Source: Empedobacter sp036647415
GTDB taxonomy: Bacteria; Bacteroidota; Bacteroidia; Flavobacteriales; Weeksellaceae
Assembly: GCF_036647415.1 (NCBI RefSeq)
Contig: NZ_JAVXKG010000002.1
Location: 62,001-126,000, forward strand
Direction of reading: 5' to 3'
Length of the DNA: 64,000 bases
The translations under genes and the position numbers were made by a program. Every line of letters begins with the position of its first letter. The stretch's first letter is position 1. This document shows positions 33,928 to 42,299 of this stretch, piece after piece. The notes beneath the pieces are model-generated. The model saw only the letters and a list, made by a program, of their open reading frames with translations. It was not told the origin of the DNA and did no database searches.

Positions 33928-35172
33928 TTATAATTTTCTCAAATAAGAATAAAACACAAAAAAAGCTAAAATTCCAGAGAATGTAAATGTAATTGCTAAA
34001 CCAACTGCAGCACCTTCTAAATGATATTTTGGAATTAACAACATATCTGAAATTATTAATACAACAATAGATAATGCAGAAATAATACTATTCCATTTTG
34101 CATAACCTATCACCGAAAATAAATTAAGGTAGAGTACCCTAAACCATAAAGCTAAAACAACTGCACAAGCCGATATAAAAAAAATTTCATCTCCTTTTAT
34201 ATATACTTTCGAGAAAAATAATTGAAGTATAAATTCTTTTAGAAAATAGCTTCCAATCAAAATTGCGCAACCAATTGGTATAAAAATTCGGTAATAATTT
34301 TTGAGATAAAATTTCAAATAGTTTTTATCTTTTGAATGTTTAATTAATTTCGGGAAGTCAGTTTGTATTAAAATTGTTGGTAAAAAAATAAGGTTTAAAG
34401 GCAACAAAATAGCTACTTTATACAACGCAATATCCTTTTCTGTCATAAAATAAGCAATCATTGCAATATCAATTGCAAATAAAAGTTCTGAAGAAAAATA
34501 AGCAAAAGACTCTAATCTACCATAACTCCACATGGCTTTAAAATCATATTTTTTAGTTAAAATTGATTGCTGAAAATGATACGTTTTCAGATAAATAAAA
34601 CTTAAAAAAGGACCTATTGCTAACGAAATAACATAGCCCAAAGCACCGTAAAAATAAGTCAAAACAAATGTAATAATCAACCCAACTACATTTGTAATAT
34701 TATTAATTTCTGCAAATTTTTTATTATTTCCTTTGATTCTAAAATCAATCGTAATATGTGTTAAAAAATAATAACCAAATAATCTTATTGTGAAGAAAAA
34801 TATAATCCAAAATAAATGTTCAAATTTGAGTGTATAAATAAAACAAACGCAAACAAATAAAACCGAAACTATAAGCTGATTCATTAATCCTTTCCAGAAT
34901 AAATGTTGTCCTAATTGGTTTTTATCATCTACACTATCTAACTCCGAACCATATTTCATAAACATTTGTAATGATCCTATTCCATTCCACGGAGTAAAAA
35001 AAGAAAGAACTGATGCAATCAAAGTAATTCGTCCAAACTCCTCTTGATCAATCATTTTAACGATAAAAATCGTATTGATTAACATTGCAAATTTTGATAA
35101 AAAAATAGAAATAAAAACATTCAATCCATTATTTTGCAGAAACTGTTTTATGAATGTATAAAATTCTTTCAT
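33928..35172 (-). CDS. oligosaccharide flippase (Wzx/MATE-like), copy 1
   Basis: The 414-residue integral membrane protein has about twelve helices and the polysaccharide-export flippase look: FISIFLSKFAMLINTIFIVK, EEFGRITLIASVLSFF, GLITFVLTYFYGALGYVIS and the closing LLIPKYHLEGAAVGLAITFT, which is characteristic of Wzx proteins. It should flip lipid-linked sugars to the periplasmic face. It overlaps the upstream GT4 gene by 4 nt (ATGA), so it is co-translated with it. Confidence 0.88.
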   Translation of the reverse strand: MKEFYTFIKQFLQNNGLNVFISIFLSKFAMLINTIFIVKMIDQEEFGRITLIASVLSFFTPWNGIGSLQMFMKYGSELDSVDDKNQLGQHLFWKGLMNQLIVSVLFVCVCFIYTLKFEHLFWIIFFFTIRLFGYYFLTHITIDFRIKGNNKKFAEINNITNVVGLIITFVLTYFYGALGYVISLAIGPFLSFIYLKTYHFQQSILTKKYDFKAMWSYGRLESFAYFSSELLFAIDIAMIAYFMTEKDIALYKVAILLPLNLIFLPTILIQTDFPKLIKHSKDKNYLKFYLKNYYRIFIPIGCAILIGSYFLKEFILQLFFSKVYIKGDEIFFISACAVVLALWFRVLYLNLFSVIGYAKWNSIISALSIVVLIISDMLLIPKYHLEGAAVGLAITFTFSGILAFFVFYSYLRKL

Positions 35173-36296
35173 TTCAAAATCTGTTTATAAATTTCGTCAA
35201 AATCATTCGCTATTTTTTGCATCGAAAAGTTTTCTTTTGCAAAAAGTTGAATTTCATTTTTTGATTTAAAGTCTACCTTATTTTCTAAAATGTTTTTTAA
35301 AGATTGATACAATTCTTCTTCATTTTCTGATGTTATAATTTGTCCAAAACCTATTGGAAAAACCTCACTAATCCCACCAACATCTGATGCTAAAACAGGT
35401 AATCCACATGCAAATGATTCAATCTGTACACATGGTTGATTTTCAAAACGACTAAATAAAATAAAGATATTTGCTTCATTCATTTTTACAGCCACTTCTT
35501 CTTGAGATAAAACTCCAAAGAGGATTAATTTATCTGTAAAATCAGAGCTTTTTTTATAACTATAAAAGGGACTTAAATCTCCATTTCCACCAATATGTAA
35601 TTCAAAAATGTACTTATTTTTCCATAATCGTTCTGCTACGTTCAAAATTCCATCACAATTTTTTTGAAACGTTAAATTAGAAATATGTAGAAATTTGGGA
35701 ATCTTGTTTTCGGTATTTTCTTTTGAATTAAAAATATCAAAATCGATAACGTTTCTAATTGTTTTAGTTCGTTGTATTAATCCTAAATTGCGCATTGCAT
35801 TTCCCAAATTATCAGAAACTGGTAATAAATAACTTGAATTATCTACAATTTTTTTCATCAAAAATAACTTTACAAAAGGTATATGCGCCGGATCTTGTGG
35901 TAAAAAACCTGTCCAATGTTCTGTTATTACATACGGAATTTTCTTTACCAATTTCAAATACAACGCAACAAAACCTACTGGGTACGTTACATTTACATGG
36001 ATTAAATCAAACTTTGGATAAGAATTAATTTCTTTAAGATATAATTTAAATTTTGTCCATTGATTCTGAATTTTATTTTTATTTGGAAAATAAATTCGAA
36101 TAATTTTTAAATCATCGATTTGTTCTTCCTCTTTTTTTATTTTAGAAATTCCGTCCAAACTAACCACATAAATTACGGTAACATGATGTATTAACGCAAC
36201 AGATTTGGCGTGGCGCTCTATAAAATCTCCATCAAAAAGACTTTTATCAGATGGAAACCAACTTGCTAAAAATAATATGTTGCGTTTAGTCTTCAT
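35169..36296 (-). CDS. glycosyltransferase family 4
   Basis: The 375-residue GT-B enzyme has an N-terminal acceptor domain (LFLASWFPSDKSLFDGDFIE, DLIHVNVTYPVGFVALYLK, YVITEHWTGF) and a C-terminal donor domain with FLHISNLTFQKNCDGIL, LHIGGNGDLSPF, IFILFSRFENQPCVQIESFA and CGLPVLASDVGGISE, the GT4 E-x7-E region. It adds a sugar to a lipid-linked acceptor in the cytoplasm. It overlaps the amidotransferase gene upstream by 11 nt and the flippase downstream by 4 nt. Confidence 0.93.
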   Translation of the reverse strand: MKTKRNILFLASWFPSDKSLFDGDFIERHAKSVALIHHVTVIYVVSLDGISKIKKEEEQIDDLKIIRIYFPNKNKIQNQWTKFKLYLKEINSYPKFDLIHVNVTYPVGFVALYLKLVKKIPYVITEHWTGFLPQDPAHIPFVKLFLMKKIVDNSSYLLPVSDNLGNAMRNLGLIQRTKTIRNVIDFDIFNSKENTENKIPKFLHISNLTFQKNCDGILNVAERLWKNKYIFELHIGGNGDLSPFYSYKKSSDFTDKLILFGVLSQEEVAVKMNEANIFILFSRFENQPCVQIESFACGLPVLASDVGGISEVFPIGFGQIITSENEEELYQSLKNILENKVDFKSKNEIQLFAKENFSMQKIANDFDEIYKQILK

Positions 36297-38154
36297 TTCT
36301 TAAAAAATAAATTGTCGAAATCATCAACCATTTTTTTGCTGGATTATTGATCCAATTTTTATATTCGTCTCCAAAATAAGTTGTCAACTCAGGAAAATCT
36401 TGTTCTAAATTTACATCTTTCAACCAATTTTTTACTGGCATAGAAAACCCTTTTTTTGGCATAAATAATACATCTTTTGATAAAATATTATGTACATTTT
36501 TTCTCAAAAAAGGTTTGTTATTTTCTTTTGTCAAACCTTTATCTAAATTAGTACAATTAAAATATTTTTGCACAAACTGATGATCCAAATAAGGAAAACG
36601 CATTTCCGTTTCAAACTTCATTGATGGTTGATCCGAATGAAAAGAATGATGTGAACTGATGTAATAATAAAAATCTAAATATGATATTTTTTTAAGCAAT
36701 GGAAGCGATTCAAACGTAGCATTATTTTGCTTTACTTGCTCCATCAAAACTGAAATTGGATGTTCCCAATTATCACTATTATACTGCTTAAAAAGTAGTT
36801 TAATTTCTTTCCAACTTGCGAAACTTCTCTTCACAAATGGGGAAGTTTCCAAACCAAATGTTGTTATTTCTTCGTATTTATTTCGTTTGCTTCCTTTCAA
36901 TAAATAATTGAATGATTTAAATAAAAACGGTTCTATTTTTTGTAATTTCTTTGCTTGAGAATAATAGCCATAACCATAAAATAATTCGTCTAAACCCAAC
37001 GCGTTTTGTAAAACTATATATTTATTTTCATGTGCTTTTTTCGCTAAAAAATAAGCGGGTTCCGGCGAAGAGTTTGGTTCTTCTTCTGCTAAACAATATT
37101 CTTTAATGGTTTGTAAATTAACATTATTATCAATTTCAAAAGCCAATAAATTTAGATTTGAGGCTTTCGCATTACTCTTTGCAAATTCTAACTCATTTTG
37201 TTCCTCAACCTGATTGTTATAAATTGTTATAGCATCAATATCTATTTTTAGTTGATCAAATTGATACGCCAACAGACCAGAATCTAATCCTCCACTCAGC
37301 ATTACAGCTTGTTTTACATCAGAAATAGCAGCCAATTCCACCACTTCTTTTATATCGTTAAGAAACTCATTTTTATCAATTTCTCGATCATCTGGCTCAT
37401 AATTTAATATCCAATAAATTTCTTTTTCGCACGTAAAATTCGTCAAATTGACCGTTAATTTAGTTGCGGCTTCTAAAGATTTTATTTGCTGATAAACCGT
37501 ATTGGGCGCAAAACTGGTATTAAGATAATAGGTGTATGCTAAGTGCTTAAAATCAATTTCTTTTTTTACAAAATCTGTTGCAAAAATTCCTTTTATTTCT
37601 GATGAAAAGATAAATTTTTCTTCATCTAAAAAATAATAAAAAGGTTTTATTCCAAATCGATCTCGCCAAACTTTAAGCTCATTTGTTGAATAGTTTACAA
37701 GCGTTATAACAAACATTCCACGAAGATGATGGATAAAATCATCTCCTAATTTCAAATACAATTGAAAGACAACTTCCGAATCAGAATCGGATATAAATGT
37801 TATATCTGCTAAGAAATTTTCTCTTAATTCTTTGTAATTATAAATTTCACCGTTAAATAAAAATGCAGTCTGTGAATCATTATCATAAAATGGTTGCATA
37901 CCGTTATCTGATAAATCAATAATAGAAAGCCGATTAAATCCTATCCAATTATTAGATACTATTTCTGTTGAATTTTGAAGTTCTATTTGCGTCTTTTGAC
38001 TTGAAAGTTGACTCGAAAATAAATGAAAATCATTCGCTATAAAACTTGCATGAACTGTATTATTTGGTCCACGATGTTTTATTGATTCTAAGGAGTTTAT
38101 TATTGATAAATCATACAATTTATTCTTCGAAAATATCCCAGAAATTCCACACAT
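36286..38154 (-). CDS. asparagine synthase-type amidotransferase
   Basis: The 622-residue protein begins MCGISGIFSK, so Cys2 is the glutaminase nucleophile. Residues up to about 200 form the class II glutaminase domain (KHRGPNN, WIGFNRLSIIDLSDNGMQPF, FNGEIYNYKELR). From about 240 there is an ATP-dependent synthetase with SGGLDSGLLAYQF. In polysaccharide loci such enzymes are thought to amidate sugars or act on surface glycans rather than make free asparagine. Context, between a flippase and a glycosyltransferase, supports that here (inference). Confidence 0.9.
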   Translation of the reverse strand: MCGISGIFSKNKLYDLSIINSLESIKHRGPNNTVHASFIANDFHLFSSQLSSQKTQIELQNSTEIVSNNWIGFNRLSIIDLSDNGMQPFYDNDSQTAFLFNGEIYNYKELRENFLADITFISDSDSEVVFQLYLKLGDDFIHHLRGMFVITLVNYSTNELKVWRDRFGIKPFYYFLDEEKFIFSSEIKGIFATDFVKKEIDFKHLAYTYYLNTSFAPNTVYQQIKSLEAATKLTVNLTNFTCEKEIYWILNYEPDDREIDKNEFLNDIKEVVELAAISDVKQAVMLSGGLDSGLLAYQFDQLKIDIDAITIYNNQVEEQNELEFAKSNAKASNLNLLAFEIDNNVNLQTIKEYCLAEEEPNSSPEPAYFLAKKAHENKYIVLQNALGLDELFYGYGYYSQAKKLQKIEPFLFKSFNYLLKGSKRNKYEEITTFGLETSPFVKRSFASWKEIKLLFKQYNSDNWEHPISVLMEQVKQNNATFESLPLLKKISYLDFYYYISSHHSFHSDQPSMKFETEMRFPYLDHQFVQKYFNCTNLDKGLTKENNKPFLRKNVHNILSKDVLFMPKKGFSMPVKNWLKDVNLEQDFPELTTYFGDEYKNWINNPAKKWLMISTIYFLRNED

Positions 38155-38160
38155 TTATTT

Positions 38161-39411
38161 TTAACTTTTATAACGTTTTAGTTCTCTCATCACGAAGTAA
38201 AGTTGAACCAAATAACCTATTCCTGCAAAGAAAGAATATAGGGATAACGTTAAAAGTATATTTTTATTTAAACCTCCTATTACGCAAGTCAAAATCGTGA
38301 TAAAAACCAAGTAAATGTTAAAGTATAAAGCATAATGATTTTTCTTGATGACAACGACAATTTGTTGAATAGGATTGAGCGCTGAACGACACAAAATCCA
38401 AAAAGAAAGAATCCAAGTCATGATGTGCAAACCTTTCCAATCTGGACCAAGAATCCATTCGAGAATAAAAATTCCAACAAAATTCATTACCAATAAAAAA
38501 ACCGCAATTGCACCAACATTGTACAAAATGACTTTTTTGGATAAATCGTATAATTGATGTGCGCGATGATCAATCATTCCAGCAGATTTCTGAAAAAATA
38601 CTTTCGACATCGAATTTGATAATAAAACCAATGGAACAACCAAAACTTTTGAGGCGTTACCAAAAAATCCGGCATCTTCTTTTGTAAAATAAAACAACAT
38701 CAATATTGTCATCAAATTATTCGCAATTGCATTCAATGATTCAGATGGAAGTGTATATTTTATGATTTCTTTATTTTGGGAAATGGTTTGTTTCGCTAAA
38801 CCAAAATCTATTGTTGTAAATCTATTTTTAGTAATAGAAAAATAATAAGCACAAGATAAAACTGTTCCGAAAATTGTTCCGTAAATCAACCCAGTTTCTT
38901 TGTAGCCCATTGCGTAAAATACGAATTGAAAAAGAACAGAAAACAGTGCATTTATAACAAAACCAGTCGAAATACTTTTGAAGAATTTATACTTTGTGAA
39001 CAATGAATTTTGAATATTATTCCAAGCTGTAAATAATCCCGCAATACAACTTAAGAAAACAATAAATAATGATGTTTTTAAAGAAAAAATTTGTTCTACA
39101 ACTGCGTAACCTAAAAAGAAAACTACCGTAACAATAGTACTTAATAACAAAAGTGTTGTAAATAAATTTCGTATTGCTTTTGATGATTTAGAAAGAACAA
39201 AAATATTTTCTAATCGTAATGTCGTCAAAATAGATAAAATCGCCACAAAACCAAGAAATCCGTTATATATTCCCGAAGCATCAGGACCATATAATCTCGC
39301 CAAAGCCAATCCTCCAATCAACATGATGACTTGGGCAATTGTATTACCTGCCAACAGAGATAGAACACCTTTGGCATTCTTTGTCTTAAATTTTTCTAAC
39401 CTCGTTTTCAA
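38161..39411 (-). CDS. oligosaccharide flippase (Wzx-like), copy 2
   Basis: The 416-residue protein has about twelve helices, with SLLAGNTIAQVIMLIGGLAL, YGPDASGIYNGFLGFVAIL, a GFFGNASKVLVVPLVLLS segment and MFVILEWILGPDWKGLHIMT-like text near the C-terminus. This is the same fold as the flippase three genes downstream but a distant sequence, so it is not a recent duplicate. It leads the minus-strand block and is followed 6 nt later by the amidotransferase. Confidence 0.88.
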   Translation of the reverse strand: MKTRLEKFKTKNAKGVLSLLAGNTIAQVIMLIGGLALARLYGPDASGIYNGFLGFVAILSILTTLRLENIFVLSKSSKAIRNLFTTLLLLSTIVTVVFFLGYAVVEQIFSLKTSLFIVFLSCIAGLFTAWNNIQNSLFTKYKFFKSISTGFVINALFSVLFQFVFYAMGYKETGLIYGTIFGTVLSCAYYFSITKNRFTTIDFGLAKQTISQNKEIIKYTLPSESLNAIANNLMTILMLFYFTKEDAGFFGNASKVLVVPLVLLSNSMSKVFFQKSAGMIDHRAHQLYDLSKKVILYNVGAIAVFLLVMNFVGIFILEWILGPDWKGLHIMTWILSFWILCRSALNPIQQIVVVIKKNHYALYFNIYLVFITILTCVIGGLNKNILLTLSLYSFFAGIGYLVQLYFVMRELKRYKS

Positions 39412-39449
39412 TGGATGAATTCTTAATCAACAAATCTACATAAAATCCT

Positions 39450-39457
39450 TAGCTTTG
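39450..39457 (+). promoter_or_regulatory. -7 element at the HAD gene, possibly leaderless
   Basis: TAGCTTTG matches TAnnTTTG and ends only 5 nt before the ATG at 39463, so a start of transcription at the usual distance would fall on or next to the start codon. Confidence 0.5.
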
Positions 39458-39462
39458 CGTTT

Positions 39463-40158
39463 ATGAACACAATAAAACACGTTTTTTTCGACTTAGATAA
39501 TACACTTTGGGATTTCCGAAAAAATGCAAAATTTGCATTAGAAAAGCTGTATATAAAATATGATGTAGAGAGTAGATATGGGTTTACTTTTGATGAGTTT
39601 CACCCACATTACCATGAAAGCAATGAAGGTCTTTGGGCATTAATTCGTGATAAAAAAATTACAAAAGAAGAATTACGCGCACGTCGTTTTAAAGAAGCTT
39701 TTGATAATCTTGGAATCAATAATGATGAATTAGCAAAAATTTTTGAGGACGAATACATAGAAACGATTACCAATTACAATGAAGTGGTAGATGGCGCAAT
39801 GGAACTATTGGATTATTTGAAACCAAATTACAAATTACACATCATCACAAATGGTTTTATAGAAGTTTCTAAACGTAAAATAGAATCTTCAGATCTTAAC
39901 GGTTATTTTGATACTGTAACTTATGCAGACGAAATAGAAATTCTAAAACCAGATCCTCGTATTTATGATTTAGCTATGGAAAAATCTGGCGCTAAAAAAA
40001 ATGAATCGATCTATATTGGCGACGATTGGATTGCTGATGCTGTTGGCGCAAATGCGTATGGAATGTCGGCTATTTTCTTTGATCGTTTAGATGATAATTT
40101 CGAGATGGAGAATGTTCCTACAATTAAACATTTAGATGAAGTAAGGAATTATTTATAA
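39463..40158 (+). CDS. YjjG-type HAD phosphatase (noncanonical pyrimidine nucleotidase)
   Basis: The 231-residue HAD hydrolase has motif I FFDLDNTLWDF, motif II in LHIITNGF, and motifs III-IV in LKPDPRIYDLAMEKSGAKK and SIYIGDDWIADAVGANAYGM. The pattern with the helical cap (FHPHYHESNEGLWALIRDKK) is that of YjjG, a nucleotidase that removes noncanonical pyrimidine nucleotides. A single gene, divergent from the polysaccharide locus. Confidence 0.88.
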   Translation: MNTIKHVFFDLDNTLWDFRKNAKFALEKLYIKYDVESRYGFTFDEFHPHYHESNEGLWALIRDKKITKEELRARRFKEAFDNLGINNDELAKIFEDEYIETITNYNEVVDGAMELLDYLKPNYKLHIITNGFIEVSKRKIESSDLNGYFDTVTYADEIEILKPDPRIYDLAMEKSGAKKNESIYIGDDWIADAVGANAYGMSAIFFDRLDDNFEMENVPTIKHLDEVRNYL

Positions 40159-40231
40159 AACTTAAGTATTTAAAAATGGTTTGTTAATTTTTTAATATTT
40201 ATTTTCACCAGCAACTTAAAAAATGATACCT

Positions 40232-40681
40232 ATGAAAAATTTTATTTTACCAAGCATTCTTGCTTTTGGTCTACTATTTAGCTGTAATAACGATGACGAT
40301 TCATCTATAGACAATGCAAATATTGTTGGTACTTGGAAATTCGTAAAATACCAAACCCAATATTCTAAAGACAATAAAATAGTAGATGAAGATATTGCCG
40401 ATGATTGTAGTTCTAAAGATAATTATACTTTTAATAAAGATAATTCTTATTTAGCTGTTGGTTTTGATTACATCAATGGAAATTGTATACAAGATTGGAC
40501 AGTAAAAGCTATATATACTATTACAGGAAATAAGATTAAAATAGAATATGCCCCTAATGATATTGCAGAAGGAGAAATTAGCAAACTAACCAAAAACGAA
40601 TTAATTTTAAAATCTGATTATGGTGAAGATCTTGATGGAGATGGTAAAAACGAAATTGATATTTTAATATTAAAAAGATAA
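40232..40681 (+). CDS. lipocalin-like lipoprotein
   Basis: Starting at 40232 the protein is 149 residues with a lipoprotein signal (MKNFILPSILAFGLLFSC) followed by NNDDDSS, a typical acidic surface-export signal in Bacteroidota. The domain starts IVGTWKFVKYQTQYSKDNKI and resembles flavobacterial lipocalin-like proteins. An ATG three codons earlier (40223) is also possible. The hairpin terminator at 40687 follows at once. Confidence 0.78.
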   Translation: MKNFILPSILAFGLLFSCNNDDDSSIDNANIVGTWKFVKYQTQYSKDNKIVDEDIADDCSSKDNYTFNKDNSYLAVGFDYINGNCIQDWTVKAIYTITGNKIKIEYAPNDIAEGEISKLTKNELILKSDYGEDLDGDGKNEIDILILKR

Positions 40682-40686
40682 ATTTT

Positions 40687-40716
40687 AAAGACTCAGAAAT
40701 TCTGAGTCTTTTTTTA
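40687..40716 (+). terminator. terminator after lipocalin-like lipoprotein
   Basis: AAAGACTCAGA (40687-40697) and TCTGAGTCTTT (40701-40711) form an 11-bp stem followed by a T run. Confidence 0.88.
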
Positions 40717-40756
40717 TGTCTGAAATTAATCTACTTTTGATTTATATAAAAATAAT

Positions 40757-41353
40757 ATGAATTTTAACAACCTAAAATTTCCATTTGACATCAAATTTCA
40801 TGTCGCAACATTCTCTAACGATTTTTCTGTTTCAGATGCAAACAGTCAACCTATATTTTATGTACGAGAAAAAATGTTTTCGTGGCGCGATGTAATTAAG
40901 GTGTACAGTGATTCATCTAAAAAAGAAGAATTATTTCAGTTAAAATCAAATAAATTAATCGATTTTCAGCAAACATTTTCTATTGCTGATGCAAACGGAA
41001 ATCTAATTGGAAAAGCGCGTCGAAAAACGTTTAAATCGTTTTGGACAGCAACTTTCCATATTCATGACGCAAATGACAATCATCTTTATACAATAAAAGA
41101 ACGTAGCGGATTTACACGTATGATGGATGGTTTGATTGGTGAAATTCCTGTACTTGGTTTTTTCTCTGGTTATATTTTTAATCCAAAATATGTATTAACC
41201 GATAATTCTGGAAAAGAATACATGGAAGCCTCAAAAGAACCTTCATTTTTCGGACGAAAATTTAAACTAAATCAATTCAATTCTTCCGAAGATGATTCAC
41301 TTTTTGTTTTGAGTTTTATGATGATGCTAATTAGCGACAGAAATAGAGGTTAA
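40757..41353 (+). CDS. LURP-one/scramblase-like (Tubby-fold) protein
   Basis: The 198-residue cytoplasmic protein has beta strands repeating around DANxxPI-like units: SVSDANSQPIFYVREKMF, FSIADANGNLIGKARRK and IHDANDNHLYTIKERSG, then a hydrophobic patch (IGEIPVLGFFSGYIFNPKY). This is the pattern of LURP-one-related, phospholipid-scramblase-like Tubby-fold proteins. No function is established in bacteria. It is monocistronic, between a terminator and the tRNA gene. Confidence 0.7.
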   Translation: MNFNNLKFPFDIKFHVATFSNDFSVSDANSQPIFYVREKMFSWRDVIKVYSDSSKKEELFQLKSNKLIDFQQTFSIADANGNLIGKARRKTFKSFWTATFHIHDANDNHLYTIKERSGFTRMMDGLIGEIPVLGFFSGYIFNPKYVLTDNSGKEYMEASKEPSFFGRKFKLNQFNSSEDDSLFVLSFMMMLISDRNRG

Positions 41354-41371
41354 AAAAAAATAGAAAAATAG

Positions 41372-41401
41372 TTGCAAATCTATAAATAGTCATTATATTT
41401 G
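41372..41401 (+). promoter_or_regulatory. tRNA-Arg promoter (TTG-N19-TATATTTG)
   Basis: TTG at 41372-41374, a 19-nt spacer and TATATTTG at 41394-41401 make a full Bacteroidota housekeeping promoter, 38 nt before the tRNA. It is the best promoter match in the window. Confidence 0.85.
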
Positions 41402-41438
41402 CAGTCCAAAATAAGAACAACAGTTTATTATTAGGAAT

Positions 41439-41512
41439 GGCCGAGTGGCGCAACTGAATAGCGCACCTGATTACGGCTCAGGAGGTTACAGGTTTGAATC
41501 CTGTCTCGGTCA
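41439..41512 (+). tRNA. tRNA-Arg (anticodon ACG)
   Basis: The cloverleaf can be drawn by hand. Acceptor GGCCGAG/CTCGGTC pairs with one G-U, D stem GCGC/GCGC, anticodon stem CCTGA/TCAGG with loop TTACGGC (anticodon ACG at 41473-41475), and T stem ACAGG/CCTGT with loop TTTGAAT, discriminator A. The CCA is not encoded. ACG tRNA-Arg is the usual reader of CGN codons after A-to-I editing of the wobble base. Confidence 0.95.
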
Positions 41513-41520
41513 CAAAAGTA

Positions 41521-41554
41521 AAAAGCTCATCTAAATAGATGAGCTTTTTTTATT
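41521..41554. terminator. terminator after tRNA-Arg
   Basis: AAAAGCTCATCT (41521-41532), loop AAAT, AGATGAGCTTTT (41537-41548), then T run. It can also serve the convergent gene ending at 41555. Confidence 0.88.
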
Positions 41555-41995
41555 TTATACGATTTCATTACTTCCGATTGGTGTAATTTGTTTTGGCTTT
41601 GTGGAAAAGAAAAAGAAACAATTAATAAACCACGTCATCCAAAATAGATAAAATCCGAAGTGAAAAGACTTCTTCATCAATCGGTGTGAAGTTTCTGTAA
41701 AATCATAATATGTATAATAAAAACCTGCAACACCAATCAAAATAAATAGAATCGGTAAAATAGAACGTTTAAATTTTGACTGCTTTTTATGTTGAGAAAA
41801 ACTTAGAATTCCGAAAATAATTAGTTGAATAATAAACATAACCAAAGCAGTTTGCCACCACGATTTGAAAATTATGTATTCGTTATAAATAAGTGTAATT
41901 CCTACTTTTCCGATAAACGACATTTTAGAAATTAAAATTCCTGATAACAATGATAAAATTGCCAAAACGAGTAATGTTATAAGTCTGTTTTTCAT
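41555..41995 (-). CDS. hypothetical membrane protein (146 aa)
   Basis: Four hydrophobic helices: residues of about 7-27, 45-68, 80-98 and 118-138 (LITLLVLAILSLLSGILI, WWQTALVMFIIQLIIFGIL, ILPILFILIGVAGFYYTYY, FGFYLFWMTWFINCFFFF). It has a short basic loop KKQSKFKRS in between. No family is recognised. Its ATG is 2 nt after the stop codon of the next membrane protein, so the two form one operon. Confidence 0.65.
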   Translation of the reverse strand: MKNRLITLLVLAILSLLSGILISKMSFIGKVGITLIYNEYIIFKSWWQTALVMFIIQLIIFGILSFSQHKKQSKFKRSILPILFILIGVAGFYYTYYDFTETSHRLMKKSFHFGFYLFWMTWFINCFFFFSTKPKQITPIGSNEIV

Positions 41996-41997
41996 TT

Positions 41998-42222
41998 TTA
42001 ATTATAAATTAAATAAACTATTCCAAAAATTAAACCACAAAGCATTGGTATTCCTACAAGAAAATTGTAAAAATCATTTGATCCAGATTCAGAATCTATA
42101 AATTCATTATATTTTAATGATGAGTTAAAAATCTTAAAAATAGCAAATCTTACAGAAGCGCCTAAAATTAAACCAACAAACTCAAATACGATCCAAGCTA
42201 ATATTTCAAGAATAATCTGCAT
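41998..42222 (-). CDS. small hypothetical membrane protein (74 aa)
   Basis: The protein has one hydrophobic helix at each end (IILEILAWIVFEFVGLILGA and LVGIPMLCGLIFGIVYLIY) joined by a polar loop. It is directly upstream of the 146-residue membrane protein and probably acts with it. No family is recognised. Confidence 0.6.
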   Translation of the reverse strand: MQIILEILAWIVFEFVGLILGASVRFAIFKIFNSSLKYNEFIDSESGSNDFYNFLVGIPMLCGLIFGIVYLIYN

Positions 42223-42246
42223 ATAAATAATTACAATCTAATATAA

Positions 42247-42275
42247 AACAAAAAAGCCTTGCAAATGCAAGGCTT
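42247..42275 (-). terminator. terminator of the PfkB kinase gene
   Basis: AAGCCTTGC (42254-42262) and GCAAGGCTT (42267-42275) form a 9-bp stem; the minus transcript continues into a T run (complement of 42249-42253). It lies 25 nt after the kinase stop codon. Confidence 0.85.
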
Positions 42276-42299
42276 AAACTATTTTGAACAATCAAATTC

